Assembly (NCBI RefSeq): GCF_003073045.1
Contig: NC_037601.1
Coordinates: 21,736,150 to 21,800,149 of the forward strand
Length of the DNA stretch: 64,000 bases
Direction of reading: 5' to 3'
Source of the DNA: Pomacea canaliculata
Lineage: Eukaryota; Mollusca; Gastropoda; Architaenioglossa; Ampullariidae
Shown: one piece after another, positions 51,301 to 61,111 of the stretch
Numbering within the stretch: position 1 is the stretch's first letter
Layout: the number at the start of each line of letters is the position of its first letter
Notes under the pieces: model-generated
Seen by the model: the letters and a program-made list of their open reading frames with translations, nothing else
What the model was told of the DNA's origin: nothing
The model's database searches: none
Translations under genes and position numbers: made by a program

Positions 51301-53622
51301 TGTCGAGCATTGTATCGGAAAGCCCAGCACTAACAAGCAAAACAAAATTTAATATAAAAGCAGTTTAACTCTCCTTCAGCTATGCATACCCAGGTTTGCA
51401 CAATATGCTAAAATTACATATATATTACTGACTAGATATTTCTCTAAGGACATTACACAAAAGAAGTTTATAGAAAATTTCATAGACATTTTGATCAAAT
51501 TTATTATCTAGAAGAATTATATGAAACAAAATATATAACAACAAAACTAACATGATAGGTGACTGAAGATGGAGAATTCAGGAAAACATTTTATACACAT
51601 GTGAAAAACATTGTGATAGTTAAATATTTTACAACTTTTTAAACATATGTAACTTAATCAGAAATTGTTTTGCAGTCTCAGACTCTTACTGTAATAAAGC
51701 CAGGGCCAACAGTGATAATCTCTCCTGTACAGGGATTATAATCTGCAAGGTATATGTTCCCTGTGGTCCGTGACTGGGATTTGACTTCAAAGTTTTCATT
51801 CATCAACTGGGGATAAAAATATGTAATATTCAATTACCCCATACAGCGGTGTGTGTGTGTGTTGTAGGTGTGCATAGGAATGCCTGACCCATATCTCTCA
51901 TTGCTCTTGATAATGTTAATATCTCTATTCCACTGCATTGTAATTGTGATTTTTTTTGGTTGTTGTTGGTAAAACAGAGCACACCTCCCACTCAAATTGC
52001 CCATTGGAACAAATAAAGTAGGGTATTGTATTATTGTATTGAATATCTTCAAATACTATAAATCCAATGAAAAGCTTATTATCACAAAGAAGTCTTTATA
52101 AAAATTACATTTATATACCTTCAAATTAACTCTGTTTTCTTTAGTTACTTCATCTACATGAGTACCAGGCATCTTCAAAGACTCACTTTAAATACTTGAA
52201 ATAGGAAACTGATCATGGAATTAATGAAAACAGAACTGGAACGACTCCTTTATCTTTTGTAATAGTTTCAAATTCTGTCTCTTAATTTTTTTTTTAAAGT
52301 TACAAGAGTTAAATTTTTATTGCTTCAAAAATAAGAAGCTTATGATGCTTTGCATACTTGTGGATTGGAAGGTTTTGTGAAAACTTATGTTCTCTTGTGT
52401 ACATTCATAAGGAATGTTTGTGTTGGAGTTGGATGGGTATATATGTGTATGAAAGAAAGAGAGGGAGGTATATGATTTTGTCAATCCTGCTAAAATAGTT
52501 CAATTACCCCATACAAAATTTTTGATAATTTTGCACCAGTTTATATACTCTGAAATAGATGGTCAAAGTTTTAAAGCTGCTATATTTACTCTTTATTATA
52601 ATTAGTGTAAATTAACACCAATAAAACAAAAATGCTAAAGCCAGTTTACTTTAAATTCATTTTAACAAAAGATGCATGTGACAGAGAAATTTAATGCTTT
52701 TAATTTTTCTTCTTTTAGAAATGAAGTAATTGTATTGATTTCTTACAAAAAGAGTAGATTCTTTGTGAATCCAACCAATGTATTGATTGGTTTGTGAAGC
52801 ATACACCACACGGTTCATACCCTCTTCCAACTTAACTGTCACTTTCTTACGCCCATCACTGTAGAATATCTGAAATAATTTTCCATCTGCTGTCAAATAT
52901 TCCTGTCATGAAAAAAAATTAAGCAGTCAGCCAGGTAATTGTAAATTAATGTAAGAGGCCTAAATAACAATATGTTTGAGTAGTAGATGGCACAGTCTTT
53001 CTGCTTTCAATCAGTTGTTCCCTTTTACAACATTTTACTCTCACTCACTCACACAGGCAAACATTATGAAACAACAAATTCTAAAACAAAGAAAAGGGGG
53101 AGAAAGTATAATGACCTTCCAGCATTCACTGTGTTTTGTCATGTTTTATCATAATTTGTTCAGTGGATGTCAAGGCAAAGCTTAACTATATCTACATGAC
53201 CTATAATTACTATAGTAATCTGCTTAAAAGTAACTGAAATTGATTTAAACGGTTGGAAGAAAAACATGATTAACAAGGAAACATTTAAGATTAAGCCAAT
53301 TTCACCTTTTTACCTTTTTCTGTGGAATGAAAACAGCATGCTGTATGTCATGTGTGTGATTAATTTTGCGATCATGATATATTCCATGGGAAATGGTGGT
53401 ATCCTTTGCATCAGCATGTTCCACAGCTTGGCAAACATTTTTTATTGAGTCTCTTAGTAAGCTCCAGTGATAACGTGCTTTCTTTTCCTCTTCATTTTGT
53501 CGACGCTGTGTCAGTATTTTGAATTCTGAAGTTTCATTTCCCAGGTCAGGTTTGTAATCAACAGTACCACCACTCCAGATATCACTTGTACTAACACCGC
53601 TTATAAGAGTTGCTACCGCCAT
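27878..53622 (-). CDS. WDR97: WDR97-like WD40/HEAT-repeat protein, 30 coding exons
   Basis: Exons, 5' to 3': 53622-53314, 52902-52747, 51806-51690, 51329-51177, 50964-50841, 49700-49538, 49239-49111, 48817-48642, 48278-48177, 47448-47246, 46992-46920, 46572-46390, 44841-44703, 44277-44171, 43835-43688, 43192-43117, 42697-42545, 42146-42074, 39859-39811, 37010-36722, 36505-36292, 35871-35684, 35444-35199, 31751-31424, 31299-31150, 30188-30095, 29628-29565, 29220-29027, 28483-28407, 28104-27878. All are GT-AG and phase-consistent; they sum to 4,704 bases, about 1,567 residues, close to the length I recall for vertebrate WDR97 (about 1,620). The N-terminal half carries WD40 blades (CIKVWD, CTIRVWSF, NIIKVWR, GTVRIWN); the middle is charged and Pro-rich; the C-terminal third is helical and HEAT-like. 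Two single-base frame breaks (near 31,500 and 29,095) interrupt otherwise continuous homology. WDR97 is linked to cilia/flagella; WDR87 is the main alternative name. Confidence 0.8.
30568..30608. repeat. (GAT)n microsatellite
   Basis: About thirteen perfect GAT units in a WDR97-like intron, directly beside the hAT MITE at 30,673. Confidence 0.95.
30673..31085. mobile_element. hAT-type MITE
   Basis: The 413-base element begins CAGGGATGCCCAACCTACGG and ends AAAGGTTGGGCATCACTG, with GGCCCGCGGGCC-type sub-terminal motifs at both ends. The target duplication is GTATAGGG/GCATAGGG (one mismatch). No transposase. It lies in the intron between exons 25 and 26 of the WDR97-like gene. Confidence 0.85.
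31780..35150. other. Largest WDR97-like intron (exon 23 to 24)
   Basis: Phases of the flanking exons join directly (phase 0), so no missing exon is required. It holds a CpG-richer, GC-box and CACGTG-containing patch at about 33,500-33,850 and simple repeats (AC-rich at 33,330-33,450; GA tracts). No coding exon supported. Confidence 0.55.
35064..35140. repeat. (GGAA)n-rich tetranucleotide repeat
   Basis: Imperfect GGAA/GGAGGAA tandem array ending about 60 bases downstream (minus sense) of exon 23 of the WDR97-like gene. Confidence 0.9.
36001..36240. repeat. Diverged minisatellite, three copies of about 90-100 bases
   Basis: Copies start near 36,001, 36,087 and 36,184 and share the pattern TTCCAAAGATT...GACGACnACTACTnCTCC. 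It lies in the intron between exons 21 and 22. Confidence 0.6.
38638..38913. repeat. 92-base tandem repeat, three copies
   Basis: Copies at about 38,638-38,729 (diverged), 38,730-38,821 and 38,822-38,913. The last two are almost identical and begin GTTTTTTGAGGCTGTTTCCT. The array ends 80 bases before the TATA box of the galaxin-like gene. Confidence 0.85.
38993..39000 (+). promoter_or_regulatory. TATA box of the nested galaxin-like gene
   Basis: TATATAAA 71-78 bases upstream of the start ATG at 39,071. A start site about 30 bases downstream would leave a 5' UTR of roughly 45 bases. A TATA box fits a highly expressed, tissue-restricted secretory gene. Confidence 0.5.
39071..41405 (+). CDS. 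Galaxin-like secreted di-cysteine repeat protein (nested gene)
   Basis: Two coding exons: 39071-39137 and 41062-41405, totalling 411 bases, 136 residues. Exon 1 (ATGGCAATGATGCG) encodes a signal peptide with hydrophobic core CGFLLIFSAIA and ends in phase 1 at GAAG|GTAGAT. Exon 2 follows TTTTTTGTGCAG and rejoins in phase, giving cleavage near AEA|SSTC. The mature chain is four 28-residue units of the form CCGTQAFDSKFSMCCNG plus a loop, with 16 cysteines, mostly CC pairs, and ends FPSC. The spacing CC-G-x-x-Y/F-D-x-x-x-x-x-CC-N-G is the galaxin repeat, known from coral skeleton matrix and from mollusc shell and symbiosis-related proteins. The last three units are almost identical at DNA level. 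The gene lies on the opposite strand inside a WDR97-like intron region. Galaxins are usually longer; this is a minimal form. Function (matrix, mucus or antimicrobial) is unknown. Confidence 0.75.
39349..39388. repeat. (AAT)n microsatellite
   Basis: Run of about thirteen AAT/ATA units in the intron of the galaxin-like gene. Confidence 0.95.
40023..40730 (+). pseudogene. Decayed tandem copy of the galaxin-like repeat exon
   Basis: Intron sequence at 40,023-40,240 (GATGATAATGATAATTAGGA, ACTACAGAGGTCAGTGG, GATGGTGGTGATGATTAT) matches 40,857-41,055 directly upstream of the working exon, including the GTGCAG acceptor. The exon part then continues as a diverged single unit (CACCATGTGGTGCGATGG...CAGTCTCGCGTG) split by a hAT MITE. 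After it, TAATTCTAGCGTGTTGC matches the working gene's 3' UTR at 41,413. This is an older duplicate with one repeat unit instead of four and lost cysteines. Transcripts may skip it, since it lies within the intron of the intact gene. Confidence 0.7.
40263..40619. mobile_element. hAT-type MITE with CCATGGGATGGG repeats
   Basis: The element starts CAGTGTTGTCCATAGG and ends CCATGGACAACCCTG (imperfect inverted ends). A perfect 8-base target duplication, ATAATACC, flanks it (40,255-40,262 and 40,620-40,627). Internal GGGATGGGACGGGATGGGAC runs and a second copy of the left end at 40,481 show an internal duplication. It sits inside the decayed galaxin exon, so it arrived after that copy formed. Confidence 0.88.
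41064..41399 (+). repeat. 84-base coding repeat, four units
   Basis: Units at 41,064-41,147 (diverged first unit), 41,148-41,231, 41,232-41,315 and 41,316-41,399. The last three differ at only a few bases, including silent sites, implying recent unequal exchange or conversion. Each unit encodes one 28-residue galaxin-type repeat. Confidence 0.9.
41680..41685 (+). terminator. Poly(A) signal AATAAA of the galaxin-like gene
   Basis: First plus-strand AATAAA after the stop at 41,403-41,405. It gives a 3' UTR of about 300 bases and keeps the whole transcript upstream of WDR97-like exon 18 (42,074). Confidence 0.5.
42074..53622 (-). other. WDR97: WDR97-like: N-terminal WD40 block (exons 1-18)
   Basis: The start ATG at 53,622 opens MAVATLISG. 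Blade-ending Trp-Asp-type motifs are spread over at least four exons (exon 5/6 junction CIKVWDKN, exon 6 CTIRVWSF, exon 11/12 junction NIIKVWR, exon 13 GTVRIWN). Together with GH/LIT-type blade starts (GHSQAVNALAI, ITAMTFF, LLLGGRQDG) they suggest two seven-bladed propellers, common in ciliary WD proteins. Exons 15-18 are charged and helical. Introns are short to medium and AT-rich; the intron at 49,701-50,840 holds a hAT MITE. Confidence 0.75.
50322..50756. mobile_element. hAT-type MITE, older copy
   Basis: Starts CAGGGATGGGCAAAGTATGG and ends ACTTTGCCCACCCCTG, good inverted ends. The flanking 8-mers TCCAAACT/TCTAAGAT match at only five places, so the insertion is older than those at 17.4 and 40.3 kb. 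In the intron between WDR97-like exons 5 and 6. Confidence 0.75.
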
Positions 53623-54824
53623 GATACACCTAAATAAAGCTGACAACAGTCCCCGGACTAAAATCACATGCTTGTTTCTCAACTGCGTCTCTATAATAAT
53701 TCTGTGAAATCACATCATATAAGAAAGTTATTATGAATGTGAATTTGACTATATATATATTAGAAAATATAAAGTGATAAAATTCACATTAACAAAACGA
53801 TCTTGTCAAAAGAGGCAAAAACATGAAGCAGGTTTAAACAGTCTCCGGAGTTTTATTCCACCATCATAATCCGGCCCTTGTTTTCTGCCAATGTCAACAT
53901 TTCACTAAAAACAAGCAGCAGAAAAATTATATGAGGATAAGCCACATTAAAGTTTTTGAGCATGCTTCTGCTTTAATTCTTAAATGGTGCACAAGATTTC
54001 GTTTGCTACCTCTTCCCAAATACAAGGGTTTTTTTGCTCTTCGAATGATTGTTGATCAGCCATCTTGGTATCTCCATGGTAGTAGCGTATTTCCGTTTCT
54101 GCCACGCAGGAAGAGAAGTAACTCTATTTTGAATTTGCTGAGAACTGTTTGCACGAGCTACCTCCCTTTATCTTGCCAATCACAATTGAAGCTTTCATAT
54201 TTAAAAAAATTATTTTTTCCTCGAAAAGACACTTTAGAGAAAAGGAAAATTCAATCAAAATTATAAGCACTCAGTGACATATATTTCATAGGTTATTGGT
54301 GGTCAAAGCTCTACATTATCACATTTGAACAAGTCTAATGCGTGTTATATTTTCCTTTTTCATGTAAAAAGTTCAGAAAATTGAGCTAAGTGAGATATTG
54401 TACATGTTGCTAAAGTAATTTTGTACATGATTGTCAAGTTATGCATCATTATTGTTTAAAGTAGTACATTGTGAAACAAAGATTTTGTTGTAAGGTCAGT
54501 GAAAGAAGACGAAAACAACAGTCCTTGTAAAAAGACCTCCAGTTTGAACTCAGTTATTTTTCAAATGCTGATATCACACATATTCACATACGCTTTGCAC
54601 CACCTCTCACCCAATTTCCTACCTACACGCACACACTGTTACACAAGACATTTGAAAAGAATGCCATTCATGCCAATTCCATCTTCCCCCACTTCGGTTG
54701 TTTGTTTAATAGTCTTCAGTTCTATTTGTAAGCTCACTGCTAAGAAAAATATTGAAAATACTTGTATATTTTCCATCAGCACACGGCATACATATCACGT
54801 CAAATCAAAAACTAATCCAAGTTC
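53623..54824. promoter_or_regulatory. Intergenic region upstream of the WDR97-like gene
   Basis: About 1.2 kb between the WDR97-like start and the NDUFAF6 poly(A) signal. The minus strand has an AAGATGGC-type (YY1-like) motif near 54,060-54,068, within a GC-richer patch that may hold the promoter. No clear RFX X-box could be called. No other gene seen. Confidence 0.35.
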
Positions 54825-54830
54825 TTTATT
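54825..54830 (-). terminator. NDUFAF6: Poly(A) signal AATAAA of NDUFAF6
   Basis: AATAAA on the minus strand 7 bases past the inferred stop at 54,837-54,839. Confidence 0.55.
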
Positions 54831-54836
54831 TTAATA

Positions 54837-57800
54837 TCAATATCTGCCTTTTAATTTCTGCAGCCATAAATGCAGAGGAAGTAAAGTAATTGCGCTCTTG
54901 CAGTTTGGGTTCAAAAACATTGAAGTTTGCTTTTTGTAACTTTTTCAGATATAGATCACACGGCACCTGCAATGCAGAAAATATAGGGAAATAGTCAGAA
55001 TTTTATAAAGAATAGGCCTTCTTTTCAGGAAGTCCTGTTACAATATCGCGTGAACTTCATACATAAGCAATCCCTACACATGATATATAACAAAAATGTT
55101 TATCTATCATTAACCTTTACCAGTCAACAAAAGTTCATAGAAAAAATCTTATGGAGAAGGGGAAAGGGGAAAAAAATGTTGTGTCACTCTGCTTTTATAA
55201 CTGTTGCCTCCTTTCTTCATGAAAGTTGCTACTAACTAAACGTTTTAAATGAATTATATCAAAATCTGTACTATAAGTGTACTTTTCAATGTTAGAATAG
55301 AATTTTCAATATCTTTTGATGGCATTCTCAGTATTAGATACTAGTTTTCTCACACTTCATTGCATTTTCAAGTTAGTATTTTAGAAGTCAAAACATCAAC
55401 ATTAACAATCATAACTGTTTTAACTGTGAACTGTTTTAACTACTTACTGTATTGATAAATGCTGGAACAGCTGTTTTTGGTACATCTTTGTGGAAAGATC
55501 TAGCCTGGAAACAAGCAAGAATCAAATGCTGTAAAATAAACAACTTGTACAATGTTTTTCCCAAAACAAATATTTGAATTTATGCTCAAAATATTATGAA
55601 TTATTATTTTTCCAGATGTATGCCAATCTCAGATATATACCAGAATATTTTAAATGACATTCCTTATTTTTATTCTTTTACAAAGACATCAGCTCTACCT
55701 GTTTTAGGTATAATTTCTACATTTTACTTTGCTACATTCAGCACTTATATTAAATTTTAATTACTTACAATTTCCAAATGCTGGTGAGCTAAAGATGCGA
55801 CTTCAAATATTGCATCCCGTATATTTTGTTCGTTTCTGCCTCTTATGACATCTTCCTGTGATACCTTGTTCTAGGTGGAAAGGTAGAAAGAGAGTAAAGC
55901 CTGTTAACTAAATTTTAGGGAAAGGCCTTACAGTAAAACATTTTGTACATTGCAACTTCATGTCAATGGGATTGTTCTTTGGCACCAACTGTGATCTTAT
56001 ATTTTCTACACTTTTTCTTACTTACATTGAACATTGCTATGTGTATTATAAATGTGGGGGTGTACCACTTGACAGTCACTAAACATTTAAATGTACGATT
56101 ATTTGTCAGTATTTGCAGGACAGAAGATTCATGAAGCAAAACTTTGCGAGAACAAATTTTTCTATCTGTACTGAAAAGTGTACAAATTTATTTGCTAATT
56201 ATAAATGTGCTACAAAATTATCAGTAATACAAACTGCTGACATGGAGGAAATTTCAGTGCAAATAAATGTTCAAATGCTTTAAAACAAGATATTAAAGTG
56301 CAATGTACAAAATTTAGACTTTTCAAGCCTTTTTTCAGAATTTTTTTTTTAACGAAACTACAGAATCACACAATATTTAAAAAGCTAAATGAGGATATTG
56401 TGGTGATTGCTCACTTTTTACAATTATGTCTATTGGCAAGTAAACTCTTCTTTGCTGTGCATGATACGGTGTCGCTCTCAGTAAAGTTGTCAGTCCCTGA
56501 GCTTTGCCAATGTGACTTGCAGCATGGTCAGCATGAACATTCTTCACACCTGTTAAAAGACCTTTTTTTTCAGGAAAGGGAACCTCCAGCTTTAAAAAGG
56601 TTGGTACAAGGTTCGTTCTCCTCCTCTCTCTTTCACACACACAAGGTCAGTGTTTGTAATTTTTGTTTGTACCTAAACATTCCAGCATGAGATAATGAAG
56701 AGAACTGACTGTATTTTCTGCATATTTTTCCACTTCCTTTACTGAAGTGAATCCATCGATTTCCAGTTGATCTGCCTAGGCAAATAACACATTTTTAATG
56801 GTTACTAGCAACATGAACATGGCTACCCACAATTTTCTGATACTGATAAACAGCACTTATAACTTATTGATACGTTAGGCATCAATACATTGATCTTACA
56901 TAAATCCGTTTGTCACCTTTGGAAGTTCGACAAATCTTGTAACAATGATTAAAATCTGATAGCATGGATTTTTCAAATCAAAATAAAATAATTATGAAAA
57001 TGTTTTAGTCACAGGTTTGCATATGTGTGTGTGTGTATTTCATGCATTAAAAACAAAAACAAATGAAGATCTTACTCTTCCTTCGAGAAGATGACTCAGA
57101 TATCGCCTTGAAAGCTTGAAGTACCTAACTGCCTTTAGAACAGATTTCAAACAAAGTTTGTTAAAGACATTTTAATATTTAAAAAGAGACTTCGAACATT
57201 CACACAAAGTATTAAAAAACTGAATGTTGAAAACTGCCTACAATCAGTCACAGCATCTATAAAATGTAACCCAAAAGAGACTTTAAAAACTATTCAAAAT
57301 CCCTTTTTAAATGATTCAAATGAGTCTTGCTGTTATGCACCATGCCTTAACTTTTCATTTATTGTGACTGATTTCCTTTCCAGTAAGTAGAATTTCATGA
57401 TGTTACCTGCATTATTTTGACACATAGAACATTATTAAAAGTCACAGAAAATGTTATTCTGAACATATGAACTCCCTTAAAAAACATCACAAAAACTAAA
57501 GGAAGAAAATGTTTGTTGCCAACACATGCTGTTAAGATATGTATAAATTCATGTGTTGTTTTTATGTGTCCATAAGTTTATGTCTTAATTGCAATATGTA
57601 TCTGACTTATATGTAAAATATAGGAAAGAGAAAAACTCAATCTTTAAAAAAGTTAATGAATAAGAACACAAACACCAGCTAGTTCCACAGCAACAGGCAT
57701 CTGAGGTGGAGAACCCTGCAAAGAAAAAAAAAATCAGGAGAAAAATTTACTTAATTAAAGAAAGCAAATGTGCATGAACATAAAAACTGTTTCCCATTTT

Positions 57801-59198
57801 TTGCATTTACTTTGTTTAAGCTATAAATATTAATCTTAAGGACATGCTAAGGATATTATGAAGATAATATAAAGACATCCCAACATTTTGCTCTATCATT
57901 CTTTTCCCCCAAATATAATGTAAAATGTAAATTTTATAGTACATCACAGTTTAGTATTTCTTGATGTTAAATTATTAGGCTCTTGCAGTACTAAAAATTC
58001 TAGATGGAACGCTGTCATTTATGTTTAAAGTTTAGAAATTTAGTTACTTCATTAATATTCTGTAGAACATCTTTCCAAAACTGCATCCGCATGAAGCCAA
58101 TTTTCTTTTCTGACACAACGTCTCTGACCTGTCCAAACAAATTTTACACTATATTTTATTTTGCAAATGAATGTTCTTATCCCATCAGAAAATATTGTCA
58201 ACACTGAATATGCCTGTATTTATGGTCTAGACTGAAAGGGATCAGTCAGACATGCAAGCCAAGGTATAAAAACATGTATTAATTAATCATGATTATGACT
58301 GGTAGTATTTTTAATCATAACAATTGTATATTATGATACAATCCAACCTTTTTCCCCCATATTTCACTTAGTGAAAATATTCTGAAAGGCACTTAAAAGA
58401 AAATGAGATTTAGGTGTTGTAAGAATTACCAAGAGAGATAAATCAGTTTATTTTGAATGTTTATAGAATCTTTTCTGCATCTTTTTCGTGTGAAAGTCAG
58501 ACATGCATGCCACGGTATGAAAACGTGTATTAATTAATCATAATGATTATGACTTTATTGGTATCTCGAGTCATCACAACTGATTATTGTGATCTTCGTA
58601 TTTAAAAAAGACCCCCCGCCCGCATTTGGTCTCAAAGAAACCTCACTTGAGCAATTTCCACGTTGAATGCCCGAATGGCAAAGGCAGCTCTCTGCACCTC
58701 CTTTGGCATCAGCAAACACCATAGGTAGTTTTCAAAATCAAACTTCCTGAAAAAAAGTGTAAGCTAAACTGAGTTTTAAAAAATATTCTTTTCTTTGCGA
58801 TATTTTCTGCTAATTACTCGGTTTCTTGAACTTCAAGGACAAAGTCTGGAGGAGTGTTTCACTTAGAAGCAAAATACTTTGAAAGTCATTGCGTTGATTA
58901 CACGTGAAATACTCACCAGATATATATATATACGCTGCAGTACTAAAGATACCTGACTTAGGTTTAGACATATTTGGCTATATGTACTTGGGAGCAGACT
59001 TGTTTGAGTGAGAAAGAATAAAAAGGTTCAAATTTCGTACTTGACAAGCTCTCTGCAGTAATCAGCATTGTTTCCAGCCTTTGAAGCGAAAGCTTTGAAC
59101 CCACAAAATTCGATGCAGCCTCCATTGATGTGGTTGTTGGTTGTGATGAGCCGAAATACCTGCAGCGATGTCCAGCATCTCTTCGTCAGCGTCTGCAT
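54837..59198 (-). CDS. NDUFAF6: Complex I assembly factor NDUFAF6, ten exons
   Basis: Exons, 5' to 3': 59198-59041, 58746-58647, 58128-58048, 57715-57676, 57128-57076, 56775-56673, 56549-about 56415, 55870-55769, 55504-55448, 54966-54837. The product is about 318 residues (human about 333). It is a mitochondrial inner-membrane-associated factor of the squalene/phytoene-synthase fold needed early in complex I (ND1 module) assembly; the catalytic function of that fold is thought to be lost. The first 25 residues are basic and amphipathic, like a mitochondrial presequence. Diagnostic matches are [68 protein letters not shown] and a C-terminus [12 protein letters not shown]. Two places look one base too long: an A run at the exon 7 donor (about 56,415-56,419) and AATT at 54,888-54,891 in the last exon; allowing for both restores the family's known ending. 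An in-phase alternative donor for exon 7 exists at 56,422. Confidence 0.88.
58239..58600. repeat. Local direct duplication of about 100 bases
   Basis: 58,239-58,340 and 58,494-58,600 share AGTCAGACATGC...ACnTGTATTAATTAATCAT and following AT-rich sequence. Both lie in the intron between NDUFAF6 exons 2 and 3. Confidence 0.7.
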
Positions 59199-61050
59199 TT
59201 TCTACGCGGAGAAAACCTCTTCTAGTCTCGGTTGGCCGATCTCGGCAACAAGAGGGCAACTATGAAACTTTGCAGATAAGAACCATTTGAAGGCGGTTAC
59301 CATTTTCAACCCGTATAAACATTGGATCGCGTCCTGCAGTGTAGTTTATTGCCGTGAAAAGGTCCTGTGTTGAGATATCGTCGTTATATTAATTTTTCTT
59401 TTTTAGAATACCGTGTCTAACATTTTTGGGTATACGTCGATATAATGGCTTTACCATAGGAAGCGTTTCGTCACAACCGACACCCTATTCTGCAAACCAG
59501 CAATCTTACAGACAGATATCTGTGCAAATGCAGCAACAAGGCGAAATTAAAACACTTTTTCACAAAAATAAACCGATCATTTATTAATTTTAATTACTTT
59601 TACAACGGTCGTCAAGCAGATTTGTTGCAATTGCTGATTTGAAGCAAATGTACATACAGTCAGTCACATATGATCCCTTGAACGCAATATAATCATTACA
59701 CTGTACATCTTTAAGTCAGGTAATTTATTAATAGTATTTCTTTTTAGGACTTTATGATGTTTGGAATACCTATGAAAGAATTTAAACGGGAAAGAAGCAA
59801 CATCTGTCTTTTTTGGTGAACCAGGTTCATTTTAAATACATTTCTGAACTTAAGTGAAGAGAAAATTTGAACTTTTCAGAAAACTAGAGACAAATGTCAA
59901 ACTAAATTCTTTGATATTATCCTTCCTTTCTAATTTATAATTATTCAGTAACTTATTAAACATGAGAGAATACATGTTAACTGTTTTTAATCTTTTAACT
60001 ATTGATCATTTCAAAGAAGAAAATGAAAAAAATGTTTATATTTTTTATTGCAAAAAGTTAGCAGAGACGTAAAACATTAAGTCTGATGCTATTCACCCGT
60101 TGGTAAATGTACAACACAATGATGCTTAAGTTTTTATAATTAGTGATCTAACAGTTATGTCCTTTTTATTATCCATTACTTTTCCCCCCAAGAACTTAAC
60201 TATCCTTAAGTGCTTTCCACTTAAACTTTAGTTTCTTATCTTCATCCTGCCAGTACCCCCACTTCCCCACATAGTATTTTCTGCACAATAAAACTAAATA
60301 CATATTCAATAATTTTCAACACAAATGTCTCACTGTTAGTAACTCTCAGATACAAATTAAAACGCAAAATGATAAGTTTTAAGTTAATATTTTAACCTGT
60401 ACATAAGACTTTGCTTACACAAGTTTGCACATTTTTCGTATTGTACATCAGGAATAAAAATAGCAGACATGCAGTAGGTAAATCATTTCATCAGAAACTG
60501 TATAAACACTGGGAAACTTTCATTATGTCTGCAAGCACAGAACCACAGAATAGCTCTTAGCTACCAGATGATAGAAAACTAAAGTTCAAAAACCAACATA
60601 AATAATGCACATTGATGAAGCAAATGATTCATTCATTATGGTATATCAAAAAGCATTTAAATCTGCAAAAAAACATGTATGGAAAATCAGTTTAAAATGT
60701 GCCTTTCTAAGGAAATACAAAATGTGCTTGTATCACTGGTCACAATTTGGGTATGATGTATGTCTTCTTAAGCTCCGGGTTTGAAATTTACATCCCACAG
60801 ACATCCTCAGTACAAATATTTAAAGCTTACGCAAACTAGACCTTTTATAATATTTTCTATAAAAGAGGTGGAAGTTGTGTGTTCAACCAATTGATATTGA
60901 TAGAAACTCTTTTTAATTAAGTTTACGTTTGGGTGTTAAGCCATGCCATAACAACGTGAATTCTGTTTTTCATATCATCTCAATCAATAAATTACCTTTT
61001 TGTGATCCAAACATATGTAGTCCACTCATGAAAATAACAAACATATTCAA
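59199..61050. other. Intergenic stretch between NDUFAF6 and GINS3
   Basis: AT-rich; no open frame worth listing. The first 200-300 bases above 59,198 should hold the NDUFAF6 promoter, but no specific element stands out. Confidence 0.5.
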
Positions 61051-61056
61051 TTTATT
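61051..61056 (-). terminator. GINS3: Poly(A) signal AATAAA of GINS3
   Basis: AATAAA on the minus strand about 56 bases past the stop codon at 61,112-61,114. Confidence 0.55.
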
Positions 61057-61111
61057 TCATTGAAGACAGTACATTAAGTCTGAACAGTATGTAATAATGC
61101 ACTAATAAGGG

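Noticed and set aside
54050-54100. RFX X-box in the WDR97-like promoter
   Set aside because: A GTATCTCCATGGTAGT stretch resembles an X-box only loosely and fails the consensus at key positions.
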